Made by a program: the position numbers and the translations under genes
The notes under the pieces: model-generated
What the model was told of the DNA's origin: nothing
What the model saw: only the letters and a program-made list of their open reading frames with translations
The model's database searches: none
In this document: positions 46,824 to 55,360 of the stretch, piece by piece
Position numbering within the stretch: the first letter of the stretch is position 1
Layout of the letters: every line of letters begins with the position of its first letter
NCBI GenBank assembly: GCA_964019425.1
Contig: OZ025827.1
Location: forward strand, 798,262 to 862,261
Direction of reading: 5' to 3'
Source of the DNA: Flectonema sp. DT1601
Lineage: Eukaryota > Euglenozoa > Diplonemea > Diplonemida > Diplonemidae
Length of the DNA stretch: 64,000 nucleotides

Positions 46824-49800
46824 CGACATCCCCAACCACATCCCAGCAGGGATTTCCATCTGACGGTCACCGCGAGGCAGCTCCTAATCCGATCGGGGAT
46901 AGAACAAAACCCGGGTCCTCTGAGAATTTTATCCTGGAATCTAAGGTCGCTTACTAACACTAGAGCAGCCTTAGAGTCCATCGTTAACGCAACAAACCCT
47001 GATATAATAAACCTGCAGGAGACCTGGCTGAATAAGAACAACAGTGATCTTTTACATATGGATGGGTACTCGTACATTAGGAGAGACAGGAAGACAGTCT
47101 CCAAGAGCCGGGGTGGTGGCCTACTGACGTATTTCAGAAATGGTTTAAAGATCTCTCACAACAACGACGTATCATCTGGATCCTCCGACATTGAGGCGCT
47201 GGAATTCAGCCTCGCTTCAACAATAGGTTCCATAACTTTTAAGAATATATATATTCCACCCGGTGTTTCACGCCTTCCATCATCATACGATCTAGGTGAC
47301 ATGGCTTTTGGTGACTTTAACGCCCATCATGAATCCTGGTCACAGAAAGTCCCTACAAAATCAGCAGGCTCAACGGTCTTTGACTGGATAAATGACAATG
47401 GATTGGAGTTAGTTCAGCTCAAACCGACGATTCCGAAACACGGTACAACCCCCGATCTGGTCTTACACTCTCCTCAGCATAAATGTCTGAGCGTTTGCCA
47501 ATATGACCCTGACGCACTAATGTCGGATCATACACCTATCTTAGCGGACTTCGATATCACGACTTTCTCAAACTTTAGCAACTCACCACCACACCGCAAA
47601 TGGCTCCTCAATCAGTTCCAAGATGCACACTGGACAGCCTTTTCTGATACATTGGAATCACACACAACACGACTATTAAAGATAAAATCCTTGAAGAAAC
47701 TCTCAAACAACTTTGTCCATACGGTAGAAAAAGTAGCAATCGCCAAGCTACCCAACAAGTGGTGCAAGCCTCGACACAAGGGAAGGGAACGTATCCTAGC
47801 TCCTCTATCCCCCAGCCAAGTAGCCTCCCAAGGTTGTGATAAGGGCTTCTCGTGGACCTACAGAAAAATACGGGAACTCAGGGGTGATAAGACGGCACTT
47901 CCAACACCACGAGCTCCAATGACGTCGCTTATAAGCCGTTTCTTCCCAAGCGGCTCTGACAGTACTAGGCCAGAAGCTCCAAAGGTAAAACCTGGTGACT
48001 ATGAAACTCCGGAGTGTAGTCCTTTCTCGCAGGAAGAAGCCCGGGCTGTGTTCAGTTCCCTCAAGAGAACAAACAGTGCAGGACCGGACTCCATCTCGAA
48101 TAACATGCTTCTACATCTGGGACCGCAAATGATTTTGGTACTCCTTCGTATAGCCAACTGGTCTCTAAGACGAGGTATCCTCCCCGAGTGTTTCAAAAAG
48201 GCAAACGTCATTCCTTTTCTCAAAGGCAATGGAAAAGACCCCTCAGAACCTTCTTCGTACCGCCCTATTTCAATGACTTCTATTGTTGCAAAATTCATTG
48301 AAGCTCTTATCCTTCGCCGATTGGAACACCTATTGGAGGGGAGCTTAGACCCCAATCAGTCAGGCTTTGTTCCTGGCAGAACTACGGATGAAAATATTGC
48401 GATCTTGGCTAACGCTGCGTCGGAAACCAGACAAGACTTCGAAAAATGTGGCGTATTACTCTTCTTTGATATCTCCGGAGCTTTCGACAACGTAAGCCAT
48501 CGTATATTAGTAGAAAGACTTATCCCGCTGTTGCCCAAACCATATGTACGATGGTTAGTGGACTTCCTTTCGAACCGTTCAGCGCGGCTTCTTTATGGAA
48601 AAACATACTCGAAGGATATTGGTTGTAATAAGGGGGTACCGCAGGGTAGTATTCTGGGACCTCTCCTTTTCAGGCTGTACGTCGACACACTCCCGCAGTC
48701 TGTCACGAAAGCAGACATTAAACTGCTCTACGCTGATGACCTCTCAGTATTTGTGAGCAGCAATAAGATTGGAGACCTTGAAACCAAGGCCAATGAAGCG
48801 ATTGGACAGGTAGAAAGCTGGCTCTCTGACTCGAACATGAGTTTGTCGCAGGCCAAGACCGAATTCCTGGCGATCGGCACTCGATTTGACTCCGGCAAGG
48901 GTCTCTGCAGATTCCCTAGGCTGTACCTACCATCAACGAAAAGACTAGAATCCTTCTCCCAACCGTCGCTCTTGTTGGACAAATTAGACGAAGGTCCTGG
49001 CGCTCAGTTAAATTTGGAAAGTGGTCCCGTCTTTCCCTTGACAGTGAATGGGAGAGACGTATCAACTCGAACCGATTTTCGCAGCAGGGTTGGCAAGAAG
49101 AAGCTTGACATTTTTACAGCAATACCTATTCGCCGTGTTGAACATGCTCGCTACCTGGGTGTGCTGATTGACGATAGACTGACATTCGAACCCCAGCTGA
49201 ATAAGGTGACTAGCACTATGAAACGGGGAATTGGTCTCTTGAAGATGATCTCATCTTTCGAAATTAAAACTGAAGTGCTAAGGCAACTTGTTAACGGCCT
49301 TGTACTAGCGAGAGCTTACCACGGACTTGCAGCATATGCACCCTATCTCCGCCGAGACTCATGGAAACGCGTAGAAACCATACACAGGAAGCTCATGCTT
49401 AAGCTAACTGGTTGCTCTTCATCAGCTTCGGTCCAAGCTGTTTCAGTAGAATCCGACATCCTACCATTCAAACAACACCTGGCTAAATCCATGGCTCTCA
49501 TCTACGAACGTTACCAACGATACGCAGAGAATGCTCCGACCTGGAGTCTTTTCAATGGAGAGGGGGAGGAAGGACGTTGGGAATCCTCAGCAACCCACTT
49601 CTCGAAATGCTTCCCGACGCCCAGTGTCAAGTCCAGATTCTACCTGCCTCACCATCAGGCTCCTTGGGAACCTCCTCCAAACGTCACGGTTCTGCCTTCA
49701 AGGGACTTTCGTAAGTCACCAGACACAGAGCACAACCTAAATTATGCCCTTGCATCAATCGAATCCTTGCCACCTGCGATTGCACGTGTTTATACAGATG

Positions 49801-50975
49801 CTTCTTACTTTGAGGACAAAGATGGGTGTTACCACTGTGGGAATGCTGCGGTCTTGGTTTTCCGAAATAAATGTTACACGAAGCTACAGCGCTATAACCC
49901 CTCTCTGATGATTTACAACGCAGAACAGAGGGCTTTGATCTCGGCTCTGGATATCGTCCGCGATAATTCGCCACAACTACCGAACGGCAGGATACACATC
50001 ATATCCGACAGCCAGTCATCGCTGAGTAGCTTGGCCAAGGGGTACCTCTGCCAGCATTCGCGCACCAACCACGAGATTCTCAGCCAGATTTCCACCCTGA
50101 ATCGCCCGTTTACGATGCAGTTTGTACCTTCTCATTGTGGTGTTATTGGAAATGAGTTAGCTGATAGCCTGGCTTCCAAAGCTGCGTCATCTGAGATACC
50201 GCTCACGGAGGTTCCCTTTGACTACCGAATGGCTCAATGTTCAATTGTGAACCAAGTCAGAAAAGCATGGCTTCGCTCCCGAGATACGCGACACGTCCAC
50301 AACTTGGCAACATCGTCTGGTAGGGTACAGAAGTTCCATCAGGACCTTTTAAGAAGTGACGAGATTATTATAGCCCGAGTGAGAACGGGTCATCACGAAC
50401 TGGTAAAGCTCCCTGCCTTGGGTCTTACTGACTGTCGATTCTGTAATCACACCGACACAGACGCACATCACCTTCTCTCGAGATGTAATGGCGCGAGGAT
50501 CATAGTGCAGCAATTCTTCCCGGACATCCCGCAATGCGATGACCCGACAAATGACGGACAACACCACCATACGTTCTTTGCCACAGAGAATCAGCCGAAA
50601 CTAGCTGCAATGCTGAAGGACCTGGAGAGCTACCTGCAGAGCTTTCCGCTGCGTGCGGCCCTGCCGAGACAGTGGTTATTGAGGCATCTTGTTAAATTCT
50701 CTAACCTTCCGAAACTCACTTCTCGAGATAAGCTCGAAGTCTTACAAGCCATCGATAATGCCTACAATCACACGGTGATCGAGGAAATACACAATTTTCT
50801 GTGGACAGTTGAGCTTTTCTGCTATAATGGTATAGAAAAGACTCAATTTACTGATCTGCTCAATAAGATCCACTACGCCAACTATGAGCGGATAGAACGG
50901 AAGTGGTTCGACTACAAGGTGCGAGGTCCTCCGACTCGGAGTTACATAGATATACTATTCAAAATTAATCCCTGA
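46821..50975 (+). CDS. LINE B ORF2: 2A-like peptide, endonuclease, RT, RNase H, zinc finger
   Basis: The first in-frame ATG (47058) lies inside the endonuclease, after RILSWNLRSLTN and LQETWLNK, which hold its catalytic Asn and Glu. The functional protein must therefore begin upstream, so I start it after the TAG. Order: 2A-like GIEQNPGP (46896-46919); endonuclease with FGDFNAHHESW and SDHTPILADF; RT with YRPISMTSIV, FFDISGAFDNVSH, GVPQGSILGPLLF and YADDLSVFV; thumb RYLGVLIDDRLTF; RNase H with VYTDASYFE, NAEQRALISAL, ISDSQSS and GNELADSLASKAA; finger CRFCNHTDTDAHHLLSRC; C-terminal region to about residue 1380. All catalytic residues are present. It would nick target DNA, copy the element RNA and degrade the template. 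Confidence 0.88.
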   Translation, partial: QRHPQPHPSRDFHLTVTARQLLIRSGIEQNPGPLRILSWNLRSLTNTRAALESIVNATNPDIINLQETWLNKNNSDLLHMDGYSYIRRDRKTVSKSRGGGLLTYFRNGLKISHNNDVSSGSSDIEALEFSLASTIGSITFKNIYIPPGVSRLPSSYDLGDMAFGDFNAHHESWSQKVPTKSAGSTVFDWINDNGLELVQLKPTIPKHGTTPDLVLHSPQHKCLSVCQYDPDALMSDHTPILADFDITTFSNFSNSPPHRKWLLNQFQDAHWTAFSDTLESHTTRLLKIKSLKKLSNNFVHTVEKVAIAKLPNKWCKPRHKGRERILAPLSPSQVASQGCDKGFSWTYRKIRELRGDKTALPTPRAPMTSLISRFFPSGSDSTRPEAPKVKPGDYETPECSPFSQEEARAVFSSLKRTNSAGPDSISNNMLLHLGPQMILVLLRIANWSLRRGILPECFKKANVIPFLKGNGKDPSEPSSYRPISMTSIVAKFIEALILRRLEHLLEGSLDPNQSGFVPGRTTDENIAILANAASETRQDFEKCGVLLFFDISGAFDNVSHRILVERLIPLLPKPYVRWLVDFLSNRSARLLYGKTYSKDIGCNKGVPQGSILGPLLFRLYVDTLPQSVTKADIKLLYADDLSVFVSSNKIGDLETKANEAIGQVESWLSDSNMSLSQAKTEFLAIGTRFDSGKGLCRFPRLYLPSTKRLESFSQPSLLLDKLDEGPGAQLNLESGPVFPLTVNGRDVSTRTDFRSRVGKKKLDIFTAIPIRRVEHARYLGVLIDDRLTFEPQLNKVTSTMKRGIGLLKMISSFEIKTEVLRQLVNGLVLARAYHGLAAYAPYLRRDSWKRVETIHRKLMLKLTGCSSSASVQAVSVESDILPFKQHLAKSMALIYERYQRYAENAPTWSLFNGEGEEGRWESSATHFSKCFPTPSVKSRFYLPHHQAPWEPPPNVTVLPSRDFRKSPDTEHNLNYALASIESLPPAIARVYTDASYFEDKDGCYHCGNAAVLVFRNKCYTKLQRYNPSLMIYNAEQRALISALDIVRDNSPQLPNGRIHIISDSQSSLSSLAKGYLCQHSRTNHEILSQISTLNRPFTMQFVPSHCGVIGNELADSLASKAASSEIPLTEVPFDYRMAQCSIVNQVRKAWLRSRDTRHVHNLATSSGRVQKFHQDLLRSDEIIIARVRTGHHELVKLPALGLTDCRFCNHTDTDAHHLLSRCNGARIIVQQFFPDIPQCDDPTNDGQHHHTFFATENQPKLAAMLKDLESYLQSFPLRAALPRQWLLRHLVKFSNLPKLTSRDKLEVLQAIDNAYNHTVIEEIHNFLWTVELFCYNGIEKTQFTDLLNKIHYANYERIERKWFDYKVRGPPTRSYIDILFKINP
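46872..46922 (+). other. 2A-like translational recoding peptide
   Basis: ARQLLIRSGIEQNPGP followed by Leu sits immediately before the endonuclease. The NPGP core with upstream E-x and a Leu-Leu segment matches the 2A pattern known from picornaviruses and from the start of several LINE proteins, including trypanosome L1Tc; the usual Asp is Gly here. The break would fall between Gly and the final Pro. Confidence 0.65.
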
Positions 50976-51101
50976 AATCATCAACTGTGTTTACTGAGTT
51001 ATTAAATTCATCTATTTTATTTTATGTTATCTTATATTATTTTATTTTGTTTTATTTTTTCATCATAATATCAAGTTTATTTAGTGTTTCAGATTAGAAC
51101 T

Positions 51102-51103
<2 letters not shown>

Positions 51104-51157
<54 letters not shown>
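51104..51157 (+). repeat. 54-base T-run in the LINE B 3' untranslated region
   Basis: An uninterrupted run of T, between the ORF2 stop and the conserved 3' block. LINE A has only AT-rich sequence at this point, so it is particular to this copy or this subfamily. Confidence 0.9.
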
Positions 51158-51158
<1 letters not shown>

Positions 51159-51179
51159 TTGTTTACTTAATTGCGTGGT

Positions 51180-51399
51180 TTCCTGCTAGTATACCGGACA
51201 AGGTGGAAGCAAAGTGTTTCTAGGTCTCCTGATCTAGTATGCCCTGTGCTGATACTAACAAAATAATCCCCCGGGATTAGGTTCTTCCTACTGCCGCAGT
51301 ATTGGGGACCCTCAGAAGAGCCACCCGGTACTCTTTGAGTGTCTACCTAACCGATACTCGGTGGTCTGATGGACTTGCTAACTAACTAACTAACTAACA
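51180..51399 (+). other. LINE B conserved 3' end and CTAA tail
   Basis: CGGACAAGGTGGAA, then TAGTATGCCCTGTGCTGATA, AATAATCC and GATTAGGTTC match the LINE A 3' end in order and spacing. The tail is five CTAA units (51379-51399), whereas LINE A has TATC/TCTA units. Confidence 0.75.
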
Positions 51400-53188
51400 T
51401 TCTTTACGCTTTATCACAGGGTTTTTTCATACTTGTACATTTAAGTTTGAAATCCCACCCACCCACCCTGTGACGGCACGCGCCCGGCCGGGCCTCACCA
51501 CAAGGACACGGTCAGGCGGCGCCACGCTACCCCGTTGTGAATGTTTGTAATTGTCCTTCCATGCTTTGCACCTGTCGAAATAATAAAACTTAAAAACTAC
51601 ACACGCACCAATAACAAGCGATTACACTAGAACGCGCGATTGCAAGAACACCCTGGTTCAAGGTGGCTCGCTGCGGCGGGGTAACTGAAGTCCGTTTTCG
51701 TTGGACTCAGCTCCACCACGGGGTGGAGGGGTGAGGAGGGTGGGCTTCGAAAACGTGAGTGTGAGAGAAAGAAGTGATCGAGCTGTATAAAGAATTTCTT
51801 TTTGAAAAAATAGAAGGCTAAAGAATATATAAAAAATGTCTGTTGTTTTGTTCATTTTTCCAACTTCGGAATCATACCCTTTTCTGTCTGATTCCTTTGA
51901 TTATTTCTTTCCGGTGCTAAGCTTGGTGGAAAATTACCTGAATGAATTCTAGGAAATCTTGCTCTGTTAGTACTTGTGGCTTAACCCTTTCTTTCGCTCT
52001 GTCTACAGGAAAATTAGTTTAACCAATGGTACAATTCACTTTGTACAATGTTCTTGCTTTATTCATTTCTATCCCTTGTTTCTGCTTTATTTCATTTCAC
52101 CCAGTACAATTAACAACGTACTAGAGATACCCCTTCCAGGCCCACGTTGCTCGCACACAATTTTTTTTTTTAAAGCTTTCTGAACAAACATTATTTTTAC
52201 AACCAAGTCACGTCTGTTTCTATTCCCTGTGTCTGGCTAGTCCAGGGTACAAATTTGAACTCAAAATTGGACTTAAATTACGCTCGCTTCGCTCGCGTTA
52301 AGTTAAGTCCAATTTTGTACCCTTTTCCTTGCTATTTTCTTCTTACTAACTTCGGTTGAAAAACACAAAAAATGTGCCTGGGAATTGAACCCTTGCCACG
52401 GCTACCGAAGAGATTTAAGGTATCCACTCAGCCCTGGGATTTTCTTTTTTTTTTTTATTTATTTGAGATTTTCGCTATTGGGGGGTCAAATAATTCATTT
52501 TCGCTATTCAGTAAAAGAATTTTTTTTTTTTTCGCTGTTTACTAGGATTCATTCAGGTAATTTTCCACCAAGCTTAGCACCGGAAAGAAATAATCAAAGG
52601 AATCAGACAGAAAAGTGTATGATTCCGAAGTTGGAAAAATGAACGAAACAGCAGACATTTTTATATATTCTTTAGCCTTCTATTTTTTCAAAAAGAAATT
52701 CTTTATACAGCTCGATCACTTCTTTCTCTCACACTCACGTTTTCGAAGCCCACCCTCCTCACCCCTCCACCCCGTGGTGGAGCTGAGTCCAACGAAAACG
52801 GACTTCAGTTACCCCGCCGCAGCGAGCCACCTTGAACCAGGGTGTTCTTGCAATCGCGCGTTCTAGTGTAATCGCTTGTTATTGGTGCGTGTGTAGTTTT
52901 TAAGTTTTATTATTTCGACAGGTGCAAAGCATGGAAGGACAATTACTGAATGTGATAATTTTTTTTCTCCATTCAGTAACAAAAAAAAAAAAATTTTCGC
53001 TGTTGAAAAAAAAAAAAAAAAAAAAAATTCAAAAAAAAAAAAAAAAAAATTGACACTTTTTTTGCCACCAAAATATCCTTGAACATTTTCATACAAATCT
53101 GTGAATAAATGGAAAAAAATAAGGAGGCGTTAAAGCTCTCCGCCAGGTTGGAACGACTTTTTCATCGCTGTGTCGAGGCCTTTCTGCT
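51400..53188 (+). repeat. 1.8-kb direct repeat S, right copy
   Basis: Same content as the left copy, including the foldback element (51556-52951), the hairpin, the tRNA-like segment and the A-runs. A third, partial copy lies at 58491-59135. After GAGGCCTTTCTGCT it continues into GGTCTGACATCAG and the leader of a YR element. Confidence 0.9.
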
Positions 53189-53938
53189 GGTCTGACATCA
53201 GTGCATACCCGTCGAAAAAATCTTCACCCGCAAACCCGCAAACCCTAACACCAATATGGGAATCCCGCAAACCCGCAAACCCGCAAACCTTTCCTTGGGA
53301 ACCTTGCAAATGGCAGTTTTAAATTACGTAATATCATCCTTTGTCTTTTCTGCTCTAGTGTGCAACGAAGTTTGAGTTCTCATCTTCGATCATTTTTCCT
53401 CAATTTAGACGAGTCCGATCATGGTCTCGAAGATCTCGGAGATTTTGGATAGCAAACGGCAGAAGGAAGTCGTGAGACCGGAGTGGCGGGTCGGAATGAA
53501 GATCCTGTGCGGTTCTGAGAGGGGAGTGGTGATCGCGGTGGAGCAGGAGCGGGTGATCGCGGCGGCGCTGGGGGATGCGAGTCACCTCCGGGAGTTTGGC
53601 CTCGGAGGAGATGGATGGTTGCCGGGGCACTGGGAGGAAGATCGGGAGAGAAGCGAGCTGACTTCGACGGAGGCAGCTGGTAACCGGCAAAACTGGGCTG
53701 GGTTTGCTGCTGGTGGCCCGACGGACCGCGAGAATCTGCAGTGGGCGATCGCGAGGAGGTACTCGGGAAGGGCGCAGTGGACGCGGGAGAACGCGAAGAG
53801 ACTAGCGGCTTTAGCAGTTACGGTGGTCACGGCGGGACCGGAGAAGTCCTCGTTGGAAATCCTCAAGTTGCTTGAGTACTACCAGTACCAAGAGGCAAGC
53901 GAAGCTGCTGCAAGGAGTTACGAAAATAAGCTCAAGTA
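53189..53938 (+). mobile_element. YR retrotransposon B, fragment 1 (left end and part of gag-like ORF)
   Basis: Leader with two groups of octamers and CCTTTCCTTGGGAACC, then a gag-like frame from 53421 (MVSKISEILDSKRQKE). It is the same as fragment 2 from 59136 to about 59885, then stops, joined to a 37-base piece of the LINE B start. The coding part is much richer in G and C than the DNA around it. A young fossil fragment, since it is nearly identical to fragment 2. Confidence 0.8.
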
Positions 53939-53975
53939 CCAACGATTCTAAAGCTACAGTTTCTGTACTTTATTG
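53939..53975 (+). mobile_element. 37-base stub of the LINE B 5' end
   Basis: CCAACGATTCTAAAGCTACA and the next 17 bases match 44670-44706 exactly. It is wedged between YR element B fragment 1 and the left terminal repeat of YR element A. Confidence 0.8.
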
Positions 53976-54013
53976 CTCGATCACTTCTTTCTCTCACACT
54001 CACGTTTTCGAAG

Positions 54014-55360
54014 ATGCCACTTGTTGAGTTTACATTCCCTGCTGCCTTGAAGAATGTATGGGAGAAAAAGACAGGGAATCCGGTACCTACAGAGAGTGAA
54101 ATGATTGATTTGGATACAGCAAAAGCAGATATCCCGTTTGAAGTGGACCTCAATCAGCTGAGGAATGATACATCGCTTAGGGAGATGGTAAGGGGGACAC
54201 TTGCCATCTCTTTGGGGATGCCGCAAGGATCATTGGCGACGGTCCCAATAACACATGCAGTTGTGTTATTGGGTCTGCTGTCAAGGGTAAATCGAGGATT
54301 GGTAGCAGAAAAAGCCGCGAAGGTTGGAGAGCGGCTGTCAAGGGGGGAGAACCCCCGTCTCGTGTCGTATGATGACGCCAACGATGCGATGGGCAGTCTG
54401 CAGGAGGATGCAGCCTTACTGCGTCAACAGGCGCAGCAGGCATGTTCAGACAATGCCGAAGCAACGAGGGTGTTAGAAAGTCGGACAGAGGCAACCTTTT
54501 CTGGAGTGGGTCAGAGGTTTGAATCGGTTGCCAGGTACAGGGAAAACACGGCTGAAGAGATGGGGTCGATAAGGACGACCATCGAAGATTTTACAATGAG
54601 ACAGCAGCAACAGCAACAACAAACCGAGACTGTAATGCAGTCGCTAATGGCGGAACTCGTTTCGCTAAAAACACGGGTAGAAAGACAAGAGACACGACCA
54701 CAGCAACACGAAGCAGTGAAGATGCCGATGCCACCGCCACCACCGCCACTATCACATCAGCCACCGATGCCGATGCCACCGCCACTATCACATCAGCCAC
54801 CAGTGGGGATGCCACCTCAGCCATTCCAGCCACCGGTGATACAACAGAATACTCAGCCTGAACCTGATCATGAAGAGCACCTAGAACTGATAACTGACCC
54901 GTCATGTGCAAAGGAGGTCAAGGCATGGGAGGAAATCCTTGAAGCGAAGGAGGCGGCGACACTAGTGATGAAGCTTGATGGCCGATATGTTTCCGGTCTA
55001 AAATATGGTCTGGGAGGGGACTTATTGGTTGAAAAATTTGAGAACCTCTCAAACTTCCTTTTTGGTATGGAAAGAGTGACAGGCTGGACGCAGGTTCCTC
55101 ACTTGGTGAAGTTGGGGGATGATTTGTTGAGACAGTTAAGGTTTCAACACTTTTTCTGTACAGACGGTACAAAGCGGTCGGAGCTTCAGGAGCAACTACT
55201 GATAGCATCCGAAGATCCTGTAGAAAAGGCGAATGCCTTGATAGTAAAAAAGAAGAGAGCACGCCCACCAACCTTTGTAAAGAAACTGAATGTGGGTAAC
55301 CGCTTTCAGTTCAGACCGAAGGGAAACGCCGGGGGGGGCTCACGTCTACAGGCGAAGTGA
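54014..55360 (+). CDS. YR element A gag-like ORF
   Basis: 448 residues starting directly after A1. The N-terminal 110 residues are helical. A long coiled coil (QEDAALLRQQAQQACSDNAE onward) and a Gln run follow, then a Pro-rich, Gln-containing linker with duplicated PPPLSHQPP blocks. A compact C-terminal domain comes next (EILEAKEAATLVMKLDGRY, LVEKFENLSNFLFGMERV) and a basic tail. It has no zinc knuckle. The position before YR and RT and the domain layout suggest the structural protein of the element. Confidence 0.65.
   Translation: MPLVEFTFPAALKNVWEKKTGNPVPTESEMIDLDTAKADIPFEVDLNQLRNDTSLREMVRGTLAISLGMPQGSLATVPITHAVVLLGLLSRVNRGLVAEKAAKVGERLSRGENPRLVSYDDANDAMGSLQEDAALLRQQAQQACSDNAEATRVLESRTEATFSGVGQRFESVARYRENTAEEMGSIRTTIEDFTMRQQQQQQQTETVMQSLMAELVSLKTRVERQETRPQQHEAVKMPMPPPPPPLSHQPPMPMPPPLSHQPPVGMPPQPFQPPVIQQNTQPEPDHEEHLELITDPSCAKEVKAWEEILEAKEAATLVMKLDGRYVSGLKYGLGGDLLVEKFENLSNFLFGMERVTGWTQVPHLVKLGDDLLRQLRFQHFFCTDGTKRSELQEQLLIASEDPVEKANALIVKKKRARPPTFVKKLNVGNRFQFRPKGNAGGGSRLQAK

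Larger units (their letters stand above)
44670..51399 (+). mobile_element. LINE B, apparently full-length LINE with ORF1 and ORF2
   Basis: It starts at CCAACGATTCTAAAGC. The first 37 bases recur at 53939-53975, which fixes a plausible 5' end. It then carries a leader, ORF1, ORF2, and a 3' region with a 54-base T-run and the same conserved block as LINE A (CGGACAAGGTGGAA, TATGCCCTGT, AAAATAATCC), ending in five CTAA repeats. No stop or frame change is seen inside ORF1 or ORF2, so it may be a recently active copy. The order endonuclease, RT, RNase H, zinc finger fits I/ingi-like LINEs. Confidence 0.9.
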
